A DNA stretch of 36,918 nt from an uncultured Acetatifactor sp. (GTDB taxonomy: Bacteria; Bacillota; Clostridia; Lachnospirales; Lachnospiraceae). Positions 16,323 to 24,957 of this stretch are shown piece by piece. Numbering within the stretch: the stretch's first letter is position 1; the number at the start of each line of letters is the position of its first letter. The DNA lies in assembly GCA_910577035.1 (NCBI GenBank), contig CAJTKW010000027.1, positions 1 through 36,918 of the forward strand, given 5' to 3'. A program made the position numbers and the translations under genes. The notes beneath the pieces were generated by a model that saw nothing but the letters and a program-made list of their open reading frames with translations, did no database searches and was not told the DNA's origin.

Positions 16323-17663
16323 TCAATATTCCGGCATATATAAGAGCCGATAGCCTGCCGTCCTCAGGGCTGCACTGAGCCGAAGGCTGATTTCCACCGG
16401 ATCGGCGTCTTTGGGCAGCGTGGATCCGTCAAACCTTTCCGTCCCCGGCAGAGTGATATAGCGAAGCCCCGTCACCTCCGTAAACAGCCCTCTCAGGGAT
16501 TCCCTCAGTTCCATACAGCGCAGGTCCAGGGCCTCCGCGTCCTGCTGCAAAATCGCCCGGTGCAGGTACCCGCTGTAGGCCGCAGGCAGTCCACCGTACA
16601 GCACCGACCCGTCAGCCCGCATCCGCCCGCCTGTGATCCTTCCCCCTGAAACCAGCCTGCCTCCCACTGCCGCCAGATCTTCCCGGATCCGCAGCGGGCT
16701 CCTGCCGTATTCCAGCCGGTAAAAGCCCGGATGGGCCAGATCCACCGCCTTCGCCTGCCATTTCCTTTTGTCCGCAAAGCTTTGCAGGGCCCTGCGGCCC
16801 GCATCATAGGCATAGCCCTTGCTCCAGGGGTTCTCCGCCGTGGATCCGCTGTGACAGCGCCAGTGATAAAGCACTCTGGGAATATGCAGAATATCCTGCT
16901 CCCTGTGGGCCAGTGCATCCGCCGCCCTCAGGGCCAGGTCATAATCCTGGGCTCCGTCATATTCCTTTCTCAGTCCCAGCCTTTGAATGAGCTCCCGTTT
17001 CATTACCATAAAATGACAAATGTAATTATTACACAGCAGCAGATCCAAGTTAAAATCTTCTTTATAATTCGGCTCATAAAATGCCGTCATATCGCTGTTG
17101 CACTTATCCTCGTCGGAATATAACAGCTGAGGCTCCCTTCCCGCGCCATATTCTGCCTTGATCCGGCAGGCCATTTCATACAGGGCATCTGCAGTCAATA
17201 CATCATCATGGTCCAGAAGCCCCACATAGTCCCCTGCAGCCAGTTCCAGCGCCCGGTTGGTATTCTCCGAGATTCCCCCGTTATTCTCCAGGGGGACATA
17301 GCGGATCCGGGGGTCATCATACGTCTCTGCTGCTCCGGAAACACTGTCATCCTCCGTAGCATCTGCCAGGATCAGCTCCCAATACGGGTAACTCTGAGCC
17401 AGCAGAGAATCCGCCAGCTCCCGGAGGCACCTTTCCGGCGTACGGTATGTGGGAACCACCACGCTGAACCTTATGTCCAAACCCGTCTCCCGGGCATTGT
17501 ACCGCTGAGCCTCCAGCAGGTCCGGAGGCGGAGGTGTCCAGACATAAGGTGGCTGCTTTCTCTGTTCCAGCCGCTCCTTTATTTCATAACATGCGCTTTT
17601 TATCCCGTTACGCTTTACAAAATATGCTGTTTTTTTCAGGTTGGATAAATTAATCTGTCCCAT
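16323..17663 (-). CDS. GT2 family glycosyltransferase with C-terminal extension
   Basis: 446 aa. Residues 1-62 are an N-terminal lead-in rich in Lys/Pro. The GT-A domain starts at RFSVVVPTYRTP (65-76), with NNGGISENTNRALELA, metal-binding DHDD at 151-154, YSDEDKC, the acceptor segment KEYDGAQDYDLALRA and HIPRVLYHWRCHSGSTA. The same catalytic blocks occur in the first GT2 domain of the plus-strand enzyme at 22455-24911, so the two are paralogues. The last about 110 residues (from RSPLRIRED) have no motif I recognise and contain short Gly/Arg-rich repeats (GGRLVSGGRITGGRM). The ribosome site is AGAAGGG. First gene of the group GT2-GT2; no strong promoter is visible upstream, and a hairpin at 17683-17707 precedes it. 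Confidence 0.9.
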   Translation of the reverse strand: MGQINLSNLKKTAYFVKRNGIKSACYEIKERLEQRKQPPYVWTPPPPDLLEAQRYNARETGLDIRFSVVVPTYRTPERCLRELADSLLAQSYPYWELILADATEDDSVSGAAETYDDPRIRYVPLENNGGISENTNRALELAAGDYVGLLDHDDVLTADALYEMACRIKAEYGAGREPQLLYSDEDKCNSDMTAFYEPNYKEDFNLDLLLCNNYICHFMVMKRELIQRLGLRKEYDGAQDYDLALRAADALAHREQDILHIPRVLYHWRCHSGSTAENPWSKGYAYDAGRRALQSFADKRKWQAKAVDLAHPGFYRLEYGRSPLRIREDLAAVGGRLVSGGRITGGRMRADGSVLYGGLPAAYSGYLHRAILQQDAEALDLRCMELRESLRGLFTEVTGLRYITLPGTERFDGSTLPKDADPVEISLRLSAALRTAGYRLLYMPEY

Positions 17664-17682
17664 TTGCCCTTCTTATATGGAA

Positions 17683-17707
17683 ATTCCCTGCCTGTAGGGC
17701 AGGGAAT
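17683..17707. terminator. Hairpin after the phosphohexomutase gene
   Basis: Perfect 10-bp stem ATTCCCTGCC / GGCAGGGAAT with a 5-nt loop, 68 bp after the mutase stop codon and 20 bp before the GT2 start. The minus-strand tail is only TTTCC, so termination may be partial, letting the GT2 genes be reached by readthrough. The rest of 17664-17774 holds no gene. Confidence 0.5.
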
Positions 17708-17774
17708 CCTTATTTGCTCCGCGCCGGCGGTTCACGGCTGGCTGCATATTTCACCGTTCGGTGTCAGGCTGAAA

Positions 17775-19496
17775 TTACAGCTCCGCCTTCAGATCCTCCG
17801 TCAGCTGCTTCAGTCTTCCTTCGGCATCCTCAATGCTGCTTCCCTTCACGCCCATGTAGAACTTGATCTTAGGCTCGGTACCGGAGGGGCGGGCACAGCA
17901 CCACTCGTCGTCGGGCAGTTCGAAATAGAGCACATTAGACTTGGGCAGGCCTGTCTTAGTCTCCGTATTGTCCGCCATGTCAATAACCCTGTCTGTCTGG
18001 TAATCTCTGAATTTCAGCACCTTTCTGGCACCAAATGCCCTGGGGGGATTCTGCCGCAGCTTATCCATGATCTCCGCGATCTGCTTCGCGCCGTCAATCC
18101 CCTTCATGGTAATGGTATACTGGCTCTCCTTATAATAACCATATTTTTCATAGGTATCCAGCATCATATCCCACAGAGTCTTTCCTTGCTTCTTACAGTA
18201 CGCCGCCACCTCGCAGAGGCACATAACGGCAACAATTGCATCTTTATCTCTGGCATGGGTTCCCGCCAGACAGCCATAGCTCTCTTCCAGGCCGAACACA
18301 TAATGATTGCTGCCGGTCTGCTCAAAGAGCTTGATCTGTTCGCCGATAAATTTGAATCCTGTCAGCACCTCGATCAGCTTCACATGATAAGCGGAAGTGA
18401 TGGGCCTGGTCATGTTGGTAGTCACAATGGTAGTTACCAGCGCCGGATTCTCGGGCATGGTGCCGGTAGCGGTCTTTTCCCTCAGGATGTACTCGGCAAT
18501 CAGCATACCGGACATATTTCCGGTAAAGGATACATATTCGCCGGTTTTGGTGTCCTTGGCATACACTCCCAGACGGTCCGCATCGGGATCGGTGGCAAGC
18601 ACAATATCCGCATCCTTTTCTTTTGCAAGACGAAGAGCATATGTAAACGCCTTGGGATCCTCGGGATTGGGATAATCCAGGGTGGTGAATTTGGGATCGG
18701 GGTTCTCCTGCTCAGGCACCACATACACATTCTTGAAGCCCAGCTCGGAAAGCACTCTTCTCACAGGAAGGTTACCGGTTCCGCAGAGAGGAGTATAGAC
18801 AATCTTAATATCCTCTGCCATTTCCTGAATCACATCGGGATGGATAATCTGCTTCTTCAGCTCCGCCATATACCGGTCGTCAATCTCCTTCCCGATCACC
18901 TGGTAAAGCCCGTCGGCAATGGCCGCATCCTTATCCATGGTCTTACACTGATGGAAATCCTTAATGGCCTTTACCTCATCAATGATCTGCACATCCTTGG
19001 GAGCGGTAACCTGGGCGCCGTCCTCCCAGTAAACCTTATATCCGTTGTATTCCGGAGGGTTATGGCTTGCCGTCACCACGATTCCTGCCGTACAGCCCAG
19101 GGTGCGAAGGGCAAAGGAAAGCTCAGGAGTGGGCCTCAGGGAATCGAACACATAAGCCTTGATGCCATTGGCTGCCAGGCAAAGCCCTGCCACATCGGCA
19201 AATTCCGGTGACATCCGCCTGGAGTCATACGCGATGGCAACGCCCTTGGCCTGGGTGCCCTGCTTTAAAATAAAATTCGCCAGGCCCTGGGTAGCCTTGC
19301 GCACGGTATAAACATTCATACGGTTGGTTCCGGCACCGATCACACCACGCAGTCCGCCGGTTCCGAATTCCAGCTCCTTGTAAAACCGATCCTCGATTTC
19401 TCCCGGATCGTTACGAATTGCCAACAGTTCATTCTTAGTGTCCTGGTCAAAATAATCGTCCTCCAGCCAGAAATTGAATTCCTCCATGTAGCTCAT
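17775..19496 (-). CDS. Phospho-sugar mutase (alpha-phosphoglucomutase / phosphomannomutase)
   Basis: 573 aa, the length of the Firmicutes PgcA type. The phosphoserine loop is VVTASHNPPEYNGYK with catalytic Ser144; the substrate-specificity and metal sites are seen in FGTGGLRG, LATDPDADRLGVY (metal loop) and GLEESYG; the phosphate-binding loop ARPSGTEPKIKFY is near the C-terminus. It interconverts glucose-6-phosphate and glucose-1-phosphate (or the mannose analogues). Glucose-1-phosphate is the substrate of RfbA encoded 12 kb away in the same cluster, so a supply role is likely. It has its own extended -10 promoter and a ribosome site GAGG 9 nt before ATG. Confidence 0.94.
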   Translation of the reverse strand: MSYMEEFNFWLEDDYFDQDTKNELLAIRNDPGEIEDRFYKELEFGTGGLRGVIGAGTNRMNVYTVRKATQGLANFILKQGTQAKGVAIAYDSRRMSPEFADVAGLCLAANGIKAYVFDSLRPTPELSFALRTLGCTAGIVVTASHNPPEYNGYKVYWEDGAQVTAPKDVQIIDEVKAIKDFHQCKTMDKDAAIADGLYQVIGKEIDDRYMAELKKQIIHPDVIQEMAEDIKIVYTPLCGTGNLPVRRVLSELGFKNVYVVPEQENPDPKFTTLDYPNPEDPKAFTYALRLAKEKDADIVLATDPDADRLGVYAKDTKTGEYVSFTGNMSGMLIAEYILREKTATGTMPENPALVTTIVTTNMTRPITSAYHVKLIEVLTGFKFIGEQIKLFEQTGSNHYVFGLEESYGCLAGTHARDKDAIVAVMCLCEVAAYCKKQGKTLWDMMLDTYEKYGYYKESQYTITMKGIDGAKQIAEIMDKLRQNPPRAFGARKVLKFRDYQTDRVIDMADNTETKTGLPKSNVLYFELPDDEWCCARPSGTEPKIKFYMGVKGSSIEDAEGRLKQLTEDLKAEL

Positions 19497-19541
19497 CCTA
19501 TTTTACCTCGTTTCTGCCCCACGGGCTTTTTTACCATATCA

Positions 19542-19605
19542 GTACAATCATTGTACCATATTTTTTACCGCTGTACCACACATAAATGTTTTAAACATCA
19601 TGTGT
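19542..19605 (-). promoter_or_regulatory. Mutase promoter with two palindromes
   Basis: Minus-strand TATGGTACAAT (19560-19550) is an extended -10 element. It is overlapped by a perfect 15-bp palindrome GTACAAT-C-ATTGTAC (19542-19556) covering -10 and the start site. A second inverted repeat at 19578-19605 (ACACAT-AA-ATGTTT-T-AAACAT-C-ATGTGT) lies just after the stop codon of the SGNH gene; its core ATGTTTTAAACAT begins 30 bp upstream of the -10 box. Confidence 0.5.
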
Positions 19606-19608
19606 AAT

Positions 19609-20760
19609 TTAATAATATCTGTAAATCTCCTTCTCGTGGATTTCCCTGACCAGATTCCGCATATCCTCCAGTACGGCTTCCCGGTTTTCCCCGGTCAGGC
19701 GGTAATTTCCTTTCTGCATTTCCTCCAGCATAAAGCGGTTGATCTCCGGCGAATAATGGATCATGTCCATATAATTGTCCAGATTACAGATAATATCCCT
19801 GTCATTCTGAAAATAATAAACCTCCGTATTGTCAAAGGAGAGCAGCATGGCAAGGGTTTCCTCCAATATATAGAGTCTTTCCTCCTCCTCCCCGTTCACC
19901 CAGGCGCAGTCCCACCACAGCATGGAGTAGGGGGGTACCAGAAAGCGGTATTGGATCTCCGGATGTGCCGCAAGCTGGCCGGCCAGCATATTCACGTTTT
20001 CCCGCACCGCCTCCCGATACAGCTCCGGATCCTTTTTTACAATATCCTTTCCGGCATCCTTGGGCCTGTCATACCACCTCATGGCTCCTTCTGCGCTGAA
20101 GTTCTTGTCTGCCGCCCAGTTGTAAGCCGCTCCTCCCGTGTTGATCCCCTTAACAGAGCTGACAATCATAGCAGGAATCTTTTCCAGCAGGATTTCCTTG
20201 TTATACAGGTACGGCAGATCATCCAGGGGCGTGGCGGTATATAAATATCGGGGGATTCCCTCCTGAAACATCTGCACCTCCGGGGAGGCATTCATGGCGA
20301 AAATATCCAGACACCAGAAAATATTCCCAAGCTCCTGCCGCTCCTCCGCCATCTCCACATAGTACAGAAGATCCGCCATGGAGCCGGAAGCTCTGATTAC
20401 CTTCAGCGCATTACAGCCATAGGCCCCATTCAGCTGCTCCGTATCAAAATTTTCCGCCACGGATGAGCCCACCAGCAGACTGTCATACCGAAAATTACGT
20501 ATGGTTCCCGCCATCTGGTTCTCCCTGTCGTTCAGAACGGCCTCCAGTCCGAAAAAGGGTTCGTGATACTGATAAAAAGGATCCAACAGCCACACCACGG
20601 CGGCAGCCAAAATCAGTTCCGCCGCAATAACGGCTGCTATTCTTTTCAGCGCCTTTTTCTTATCCGTCGCCTTCATACCCTCATTTATGCCGCCTTCTGC
20701 TTTCTGATTTGCTGTTTTCTGATTTCCCGCTTTCTGATTTGCTGCTCTCCCTCTTGCCAT
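19609..20760 (-). CDS. SGNH-hydrolase-like membrane protein (MBOAT partner)
   Basis: 383 aa from ATG 20760, which has GGGAG 5 nt upstream and lies 2 bp after the MBOAT frame's stop; the frame is open back to a GTG at 20808. An N-terminal low-complexity tail has repeats of NQK (ANQKAGNQKTANQKAEGG), then one membrane helix (about 41-59) and an extracytoplasmic domain. The block SLLVGSSVAENF (Ser99/Ser100) fits the nucleophile block of SGNH/DltD/AlgJ-like enzymes, and DMIHYSPEINRFML provides the C-terminal Asp-x-x-His pair. Such proteins pair with MBOAT acyltransferases to place acetyl or similar groups on exported polysaccharides; the adjacent MBOAT gene supports this. The acyl group and acceptor are not known. 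Confidence 0.82.
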   Translation of the reverse strand: MARGRAANQKAGNQKTANQKAEGGINEGMKATDKKKALKRIAAVIAAELILAAAVVWLLDPFYQYHEPFFGLEAVLNDRENQMAGTIRNFRYDSLLVGSSVAENFDTEQLNGAYGCNALKVIRASGSMADLLYYVEMAEERQELGNIFWCLDIFAMNASPEVQMFQEGIPRYLYTATPLDDLPYLYNKEILLEKIPAMIVSSVKGINTGGAAYNWAADKNFSAEGAMRWYDRPKDAGKDIVKKDPELYREAVRENVNMLAGQLAAHPEIQYRFLVPPYSMLWWDCAWVNGEEEERLYILEETLAMLLSFDNTEVYYFQNDRDIICNLDNYMDMIHYSPEINRFMLEEMQKGNYRLTGENREAVLEDMRNLVREIHEKEIYRYY

Positions 20761-20762
20761 TT

Positions 20763-22259
20763 TCACTCCCATTCCGTCCCGCCGCCGGAAACAATCACCG
20801 AAATGCACTTAAAAGTTAAAATACAGGAACACACTGACCTGGGACAGTGAAACAAAGGACCAGACGAATAGCGTGGCCAGGCAAAAGCCTCCCCAGCCCG
20901 GATCCACTGCTCTGCCTTCCTGCCTCTGACGGCAGCAATCCCGATTCCCGCCAGCAGACAAAAGGTCACGGCGTAAAAGGGATTCAGCAGGCCGGGTGCC
21001 GCCATCTCCAGGAATTTGACCAACGCATAATTCTCAGGGTATCTCAGGGTATTGCACATGGCAATAAAGAATCCGCTGTTCCCGGCCGTAAAGAGCTTCT
21101 TCCATAAAAGCAGCGCCTCGTTCAGGGAATCGCTCCTGAAAATGGAAAAGGACAAAGTCACAAAGAGAAAGGTCAGCAGCCTGTTCAGCCAGTTCCATTT
21201 AAAGCGTGCTCCGGGAAACAGGGTTTCAAAAACCGCGGCCAGCCCGTGCATCAGCCCCCAGAGGATAAACGTCCAGTTTGCACCGTGCCACAGGCCGCTG
21301 ACCAGAAACACCACCAGTAAGTTCAGACATTGCCTGGCCTTTCCTCTGCGGCTGCCGCCCAGCGGGAAATAAATATATCTGGACAAAAAGCGTGACAGAG
21401 TCATATGCCATCTGCGCCAGAACTCCCTGACGGAAGCCGCCTGAAAGGGGGCGTCAAAATTCTCCGGAAGGGTAAAGCCGAACATTCTGCCGATTCCCCG
21501 GGCCATGTCGCAGTAACCGCTGAAATCAAAATACAGCTCCAGCATGTAGAACACAATGACAATCCATGCCGAGGGCGTATCCAGCGCCATAATATTCTCA
21601 TACTCCGCATTTACCGGCACTGCCAGCGCATCGGCCAGCAGAACCTTTTTCGCCAGCCCAATGACGAAAAGTGAGAAGCCGTCGTAGAAATGATCCGCAG
21701 AAGGACGCCGGATGTCCTTCCTTTCCTGAAGCCGGGGCAGAAGCTCGCTGTGAAGCACAATGGGCCCCGCTACCAGCTGGGGGAAAAAGCTGACAAAAAA
21801 GCAGTAATCCGCCGGCGGATAATGAGGCGCTTCCCCCTGATAACGGTCAATTACAAAGGAAAGCTGCTGAAACGTAAAGAAGCTGATGCCCAGCGGCAGC
21901 GCAATCTTTTCCACATGAAAATCCGTGTGCAGGAAAAAATTGCAGTTATCCACAAAGAAATTAAAGTATTTGAAATAAAAGAGCAGTCCCAGATTGCCCA
22001 GGATCCCCGCAGCCAGCAGCCCCGTACAGGCTTTTCTCCCGGAAAAACGCTCCAGCAGGGCACTGACCCCGTAATTGAACACCAGGCTGACAATCAGGAT
22101 CCACAGATAGGAAATATTATAATATCCGTAGAACCAAAAGGACATGCCGATCAGAAAAAGCTTGGCAAATATGGGATTTTCCAGTCTTTGCAGCAGAAAC
22201 CATCCCAAAAGCGCCGCCGGCAGAAATAGTATGATAAAGACCACTGAGTTAAAAAGCAT
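20763..22259 (-). CDS. MBOAT family O-acyltransferase, frameshifted near its C-terminus
   Basis: Polytopic acyltransferase (about 498 aa as read). I choose ATG 22259 (MLFNSVVF, AGAGG 9 nt upstream) over the ATG at 22265. Family motifs: ALPLGISFFTFQQLSFVID, VAGPIVLHSELLPRL, FWRRWHMTLSRFLSRYIYFP and the catalytic-histidine block SGLWHGANWTFILWGLMHG. It is the AlgI/DltB-like subunit that passes an acyl group across the membrane. As read, the last roughly 40 residues are non-hydrophobic and unlike the family. The alternate frame from 20892 encodes GGFCLATLFVWSFVSLS, then QVSVFLYFNF and TAA at 20811-20809, the expected final helix and aromatic end. A single missing base in the GGGG run at 20894-20891 explains this; the intact protein would be about 483 aa. 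Possible sequencing error or true mutation. Confidence 0.9.
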   Translation of the reverse strand: MLFNSVVFIILFLPAALLGWFLLQRLENPIFAKLFLIGMSFWFYGYYNISYLWILIVSLVFNYGVSALLERFSGRKACTGLLAAGILGNLGLLFYFKYFNFFVDNCNFFLHTDFHVEKIALPLGISFFTFQQLSFVIDRYQGEAPHYPPADYCFFVSFFPQLVAGPIVLHSELLPRLQERKDIRRPSADHFYDGFSLFVIGLAKKVLLADALAVPVNAEYENIMALDTPSAWIVIVFYMLELYFDFSGYCDMARGIGRMFGFTLPENFDAPFQAASVREFWRRWHMTLSRFLSRYIYFPLGGSRRGKARQCLNLLVVFLVSGLWHGANWTFILWGLMHGLAAVFETLFPGARFKWNWLNRLLTFLFVTLSFSIFRSDSLNEALLLWKKLFTAGNSGFFIAMCNTLRYPENYALVKFLEMAAPGLLNPFYAVTFCLLAGIGIAAVRGRKAEQWIRAGEAFAWPRYSSGPLFHCPRSVCSCILTFKCISVIVSGGGTEWE

Positions 22260-22289
22260 CCGCATGTACCTCTTCCATATCGTGTCCTC

Positions 22290-22318
22290 ATTATACTGGA
22301 TTAGCTCTGCTTTTTCAA
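22290..22318 (-). promoter_or_regulatory. Promoter of the MBOAT-SGNH genes
   Basis: Minus-strand -35 TTGAAA (22318-22313), 17-bp spacer, perfect -10 TATAAT (22295-22290). Its -35 box is only 2 bp from the -35 box of the divergent plus-strand promoter. Confidence 0.8.
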
Positions 22319-22320
22319 GA

Positions 22321-22349
22321 TTGTCACTCTTTTATATTTGTGGTACAAT
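22321..22349 (+). promoter_or_regulatory. Promoter of the plus-strand tandem GT2 gene
   Basis: -35 TTGTCA (22321-22326), 17-bp spacer, -10 TACAAT (22344-22349) preceded by TGTGG (extended -10). Predicted leader of about 100 nt to ATG 22455, containing two GCCGGC palindromes (CTGCCGGCA twice) that could pair. The string GGTACAATGATT is shared with the mutase promoter. Confidence 0.75.
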
Positions 22350-22454
22350 GATTCTGCGTAACAGTTCAAAGGTGTCACCGGGCTGTTGCATTCTGCCGGC
22401 ACGGCCTTACTGCCGGCATATATCGTTATCGCTTTAAGGGAGGTAAGCGCCGTC

Positions 22455-24911
22455 ATGAATCAATACTCGGATAATTATCGCTTCCATCTGCATACTCAAA
22501 ATACACTGTTGGTTCAGGGCAGTTTCCGGGAGGGCGGTTCCGCAGGACACACGCTCTTCTTTTCACTGGACGGAAAGCCTCTTTTCGGCAGACAGGAGCC
22601 CGGCGAGGAGCTGACCTTCCGGGTCAGCCTTCCCGAGCACTGGGAGAAGGGCCGGACGCTGTCCATCACGGACCGCTTTGAGGGGACGGCAGACAAGGTA
22701 ACCACCATTTCCGTCTCCACCCTCCGTAAGGATCTGCAGCGCCTGTTCTACAATATCGAAAGCTGTCAGGTGACGGACGGCTTCGTACAAATCCAGGGCT
22801 GGGCCCTGGGCAGTGACCCCGTGAAAATCCAGATTCTGGACAGCAAGGGCGCCCTCATCGACAGCAGCATTACCCGATCCTACAGACAGGATGTGCTGTA
22901 CGAATACGACATTCCCATTATCTGGAACGACGGCAATTTCCCGGATGCCGGCAGGGAACACGGCCCCGGGGATAACGCCTCCGGCGATGTCACTCCCGCT
23001 GTGGTAGAGGCCGGCTTCCGGGTCAGATTTCCCGCGGACGCCGCCAGATCATTTCAGATCCGCTTTACCTCCGGTACCCAAAGTAAGACCTTTAAAACCA
23101 CCGTATCCAGAGCCAGCCGGCATACTGCCAGACTGAGTGTCTGGAAACGCTTTTCCTCTTATCTGGGCCGGGAGGGCTGGGGAAATACCATAAAGCGCAT
23201 ATTCCGCCAGTTCAAAAAAATAAACGCCCGCATGGACTATCCCGCCTGGTATGAAAGGCATCAGCCGTCCAGGCGGGAATTGGAGCGCCAGCGCAGGGAA
23301 ATTTTCACGGAACCCGTTACCTTCAGCATTGTGATTCCTCTGTACCTCACCCGGGAAACATATCTGAGCGAACTGCTGCAGTCCATCCTTGCCCAGACCT
23401 ATCCCCACTGGGAGCTCTGCCTGGCCGACGGCAGCGGCAGGGAGCATTCTCTGGAAGATACGGTGAAACGCCTGGCCGGTGATGACAGCCGGATCCATTA
23501 TCAGCTTCTGGACAAAAACCTGGGTATTGCGGAAAATACCAACGCCGCTGTCAGGATGTCCTCCGGTGATTTCGTGGTCCTGGCAGATCATGATGACATC
23601 ATCGCTCCCAACGCCCTGTATGAGTGTGCCAGAACGCTGCTCCTCCATAAAGGCGCCGAAGTGCTGTACACGGACGAGGACAAGGTGGATATGTCCGGTA
23701 AAACTCATTTTGAACCGAATTTCAAGCCGGATTTCAACCCGGATTATCTGCGCAGCCTGAACTATATCTGCCATATGTTTGTGGTTAAGAGAAGCCTTCT
23801 GGAGCAGACGGGGCTTCTCCGTCAGGAATTTGACGGCGCCCAGGATTACGACTTCATCCTCCGCTGCTGTGAGCAGGCAGAAGAAATCTGCCATATTCCC
23901 CGGATACTGTACCACTGGCGCTGCCACATGGACTCTACCGCATCCAATCCGGAGAGCAAGCTGTACGCCTTCGAGGCGGGACGCCGGGCGCTGGAAGCCC
24001 ATTATCAGCGGCTGGGGCTGCCTGCCACCGTGGAAAACGCCGGCTATCTGGGTATGTACCACACCGTTTATCACTGGGAGCAGACGCCCCTGGTCTCCAT
24101 TCTGATTCCCAACAAGGATCACGTGGGAGATCTGAAAAAATGCCTGGATTCCATTGATGCCAAGTCCCTGTACCGAAACTACGAATATATTATCATTGAA
24201 AATAACAGTACGGAGGAGGAAACCTTCCGCTACTATGAGGAGATCCGGAAACAGCAAAACGTAACGGTTGTTACTTATAAGGGAGGCTTCAATTTCTCCG
24301 CCATTAACAACTTCGGAGAGCAGTATGCCCGGGGAGAATATCTCCTTCTGCTCAATAATGACACGGAAATGATCGACGGGAACTGTCTTCAGGAAATGCT
24401 GAATTACTGTATGCGGGAGGATGTGGGAATTGTAGGCGCCAGGCTCTGGTATGAGGACGATACCATCCAGCATGCCGGCGTGGTCATAGGTCTGGGCGGC
24501 GTTGCAGGCAACACCTTCGTAGGCGCCCCGCGTCACGACCCCGGATACCAGAAACGCATCCTCTGTGCCCAGGATTATTCTGCGGTCACCGCGGCCTGCC
24601 TCATGGTAAAGCATGAAGTGTTCAGGGCAGTCGGCGGCCTGACGGAGGAGCTGGCGGTAGCCTTTAATGACGTGGATTTCTGCCTGAAGGTCCGGGATCT
24701 GGGCAAGCTGGTAGTCTACAATCCTTACGCGGAGCTCCATCACTACGAGTCCAAATCCCGGGGCTATGAAGACACCCCGGAAAAGATCCGGCGTTTTCAG
24801 GGCGAAATAGAAAAATTCCAGCAGCGCTGGACCAAAATATTAAAAAGCGGCGATCCGTACTACAATCCGAACCTGACCTTAAACAGCGCCGACTTCTCCC
24901 TCGGCCTTTAA
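22455..24911 (+). CDS. Tandem-domain GT2 glycosyltransferase
   Basis: 818 aa from ATG 22455 (GGGAGGT 10 nt upstream); the frame is open further back to a TTG at 22386 with no ribosome site. Residues 1 to about 285 form an N-terminal region with beta-rich segments (FVQIQGWALGSDPVKIQILD, FRVRFPADAARSFQIRF) that may bind glycan. A first GT2 domain starts near 289 (FSIVIPLYL) with NLGIAENTNAAV, DHDD near 377, YTDEDKVD and FDGAQDYDFILRCC. A second starts near 545 (VSILIPNKDHV) with NNDTE near 632 and the acidic AFNDVDFCLKV. The layout resembles bifunctional polymerising enzymes of rhamnan-type polymers. It is the only plus-strand gene, with its own promoter and a shared terminator. It could be a dual-linkage chain-extending enzyme; donors unknown. 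Confidence 0.92.
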   Translation: MNQYSDNYRFHLHTQNTLLVQGSFREGGSAGHTLFFSLDGKPLFGRQEPGEELTFRVSLPEHWEKGRTLSITDRFEGTADKVTTISVSTLRKDLQRLFYNIESCQVTDGFVQIQGWALGSDPVKIQILDSKGALIDSSITRSYRQDVLYEYDIPIIWNDGNFPDAGREHGPGDNASGDVTPAVVEAGFRVRFPADAARSFQIRFTSGTQSKTFKTTVSRASRHTARLSVWKRFSSYLGREGWGNTIKRIFRQFKKINARMDYPAWYERHQPSRRELERQRREIFTEPVTFSIVIPLYLTRETYLSELLQSILAQTYPHWELCLADGSGREHSLEDTVKRLAGDDSRIHYQLLDKNLGIAENTNAAVRMSSGDFVVLADHDDIIAPNALYECARTLLLHKGAEVLYTDEDKVDMSGKTHFEPNFKPDFNPDYLRSLNYICHMFVVKRSLLEQTGLLRQEFDGAQDYDFILRCCEQAEEICHIPRILYHWRCHMDSTASNPESKLYAFEAGRRALEAHYQRLGLPATVENAGYLGMYHTVYHWEQTPLVSILIPNKDHVGDLKKCLDSIDAKSLYRNYEYIIIENNSTEEETFRYYEEIRKQQNVTVVTYKGGFNFSAINNFGEQYARGEYLLLLNNDTEMIDGNCLQEMLNYCMREDVGIVGARLWYEDDTIQHAGVVIGLGGVAGNTFVGAPRHDPGYQKRILCAQDYSAVTAACLMVKHEVFRAVGGLTEELAVAFNDVDFCLKVRDLGKLVVYNPYAELHHYESKSRGYEDTPEKIRRFQGEIEKFQQRWTKILKSGDPYYNPNLTLNSADFSLGL

Positions 24912-24944
24912 AAGCCCCGGCGGGATCTTTCCCGCCAGGGGCTT
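24912..24944. terminator. Bidirectional terminator between convergent genes
   Basis: Long stem AAGCCCCGGCGGGA, loop TCTT, TCCCGCC-A-GGGGCTT (one bulge). On the plus strand it is followed by CTTTCT, on the minus strand by TTTTAAAGG. It begins right at the stop codon of the tandem GT2 gene and lies 13 bp past the stop of the methyltransferase-kinase gene. Confidence 0.85.
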
Positions 24945-24957
24945 CTTTCTGCGGCTT

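Noticed and set aside
17664..19211. 515-codon open frame on the plus strand opposite the phosphohexomutase
   Set aside because: Antisense shadow: the minus strand carries all mutase motifs with a promoter and ribosome site.
23049..24743. 564-codon open frame on the minus strand opposite the tandem GT2 gene
   Set aside because: It mirrors the GC-rich codon pattern of the real plus-strand gene, has no ribosome site and no recognisable motif, while the plus strand shows complete GT2 motifs.
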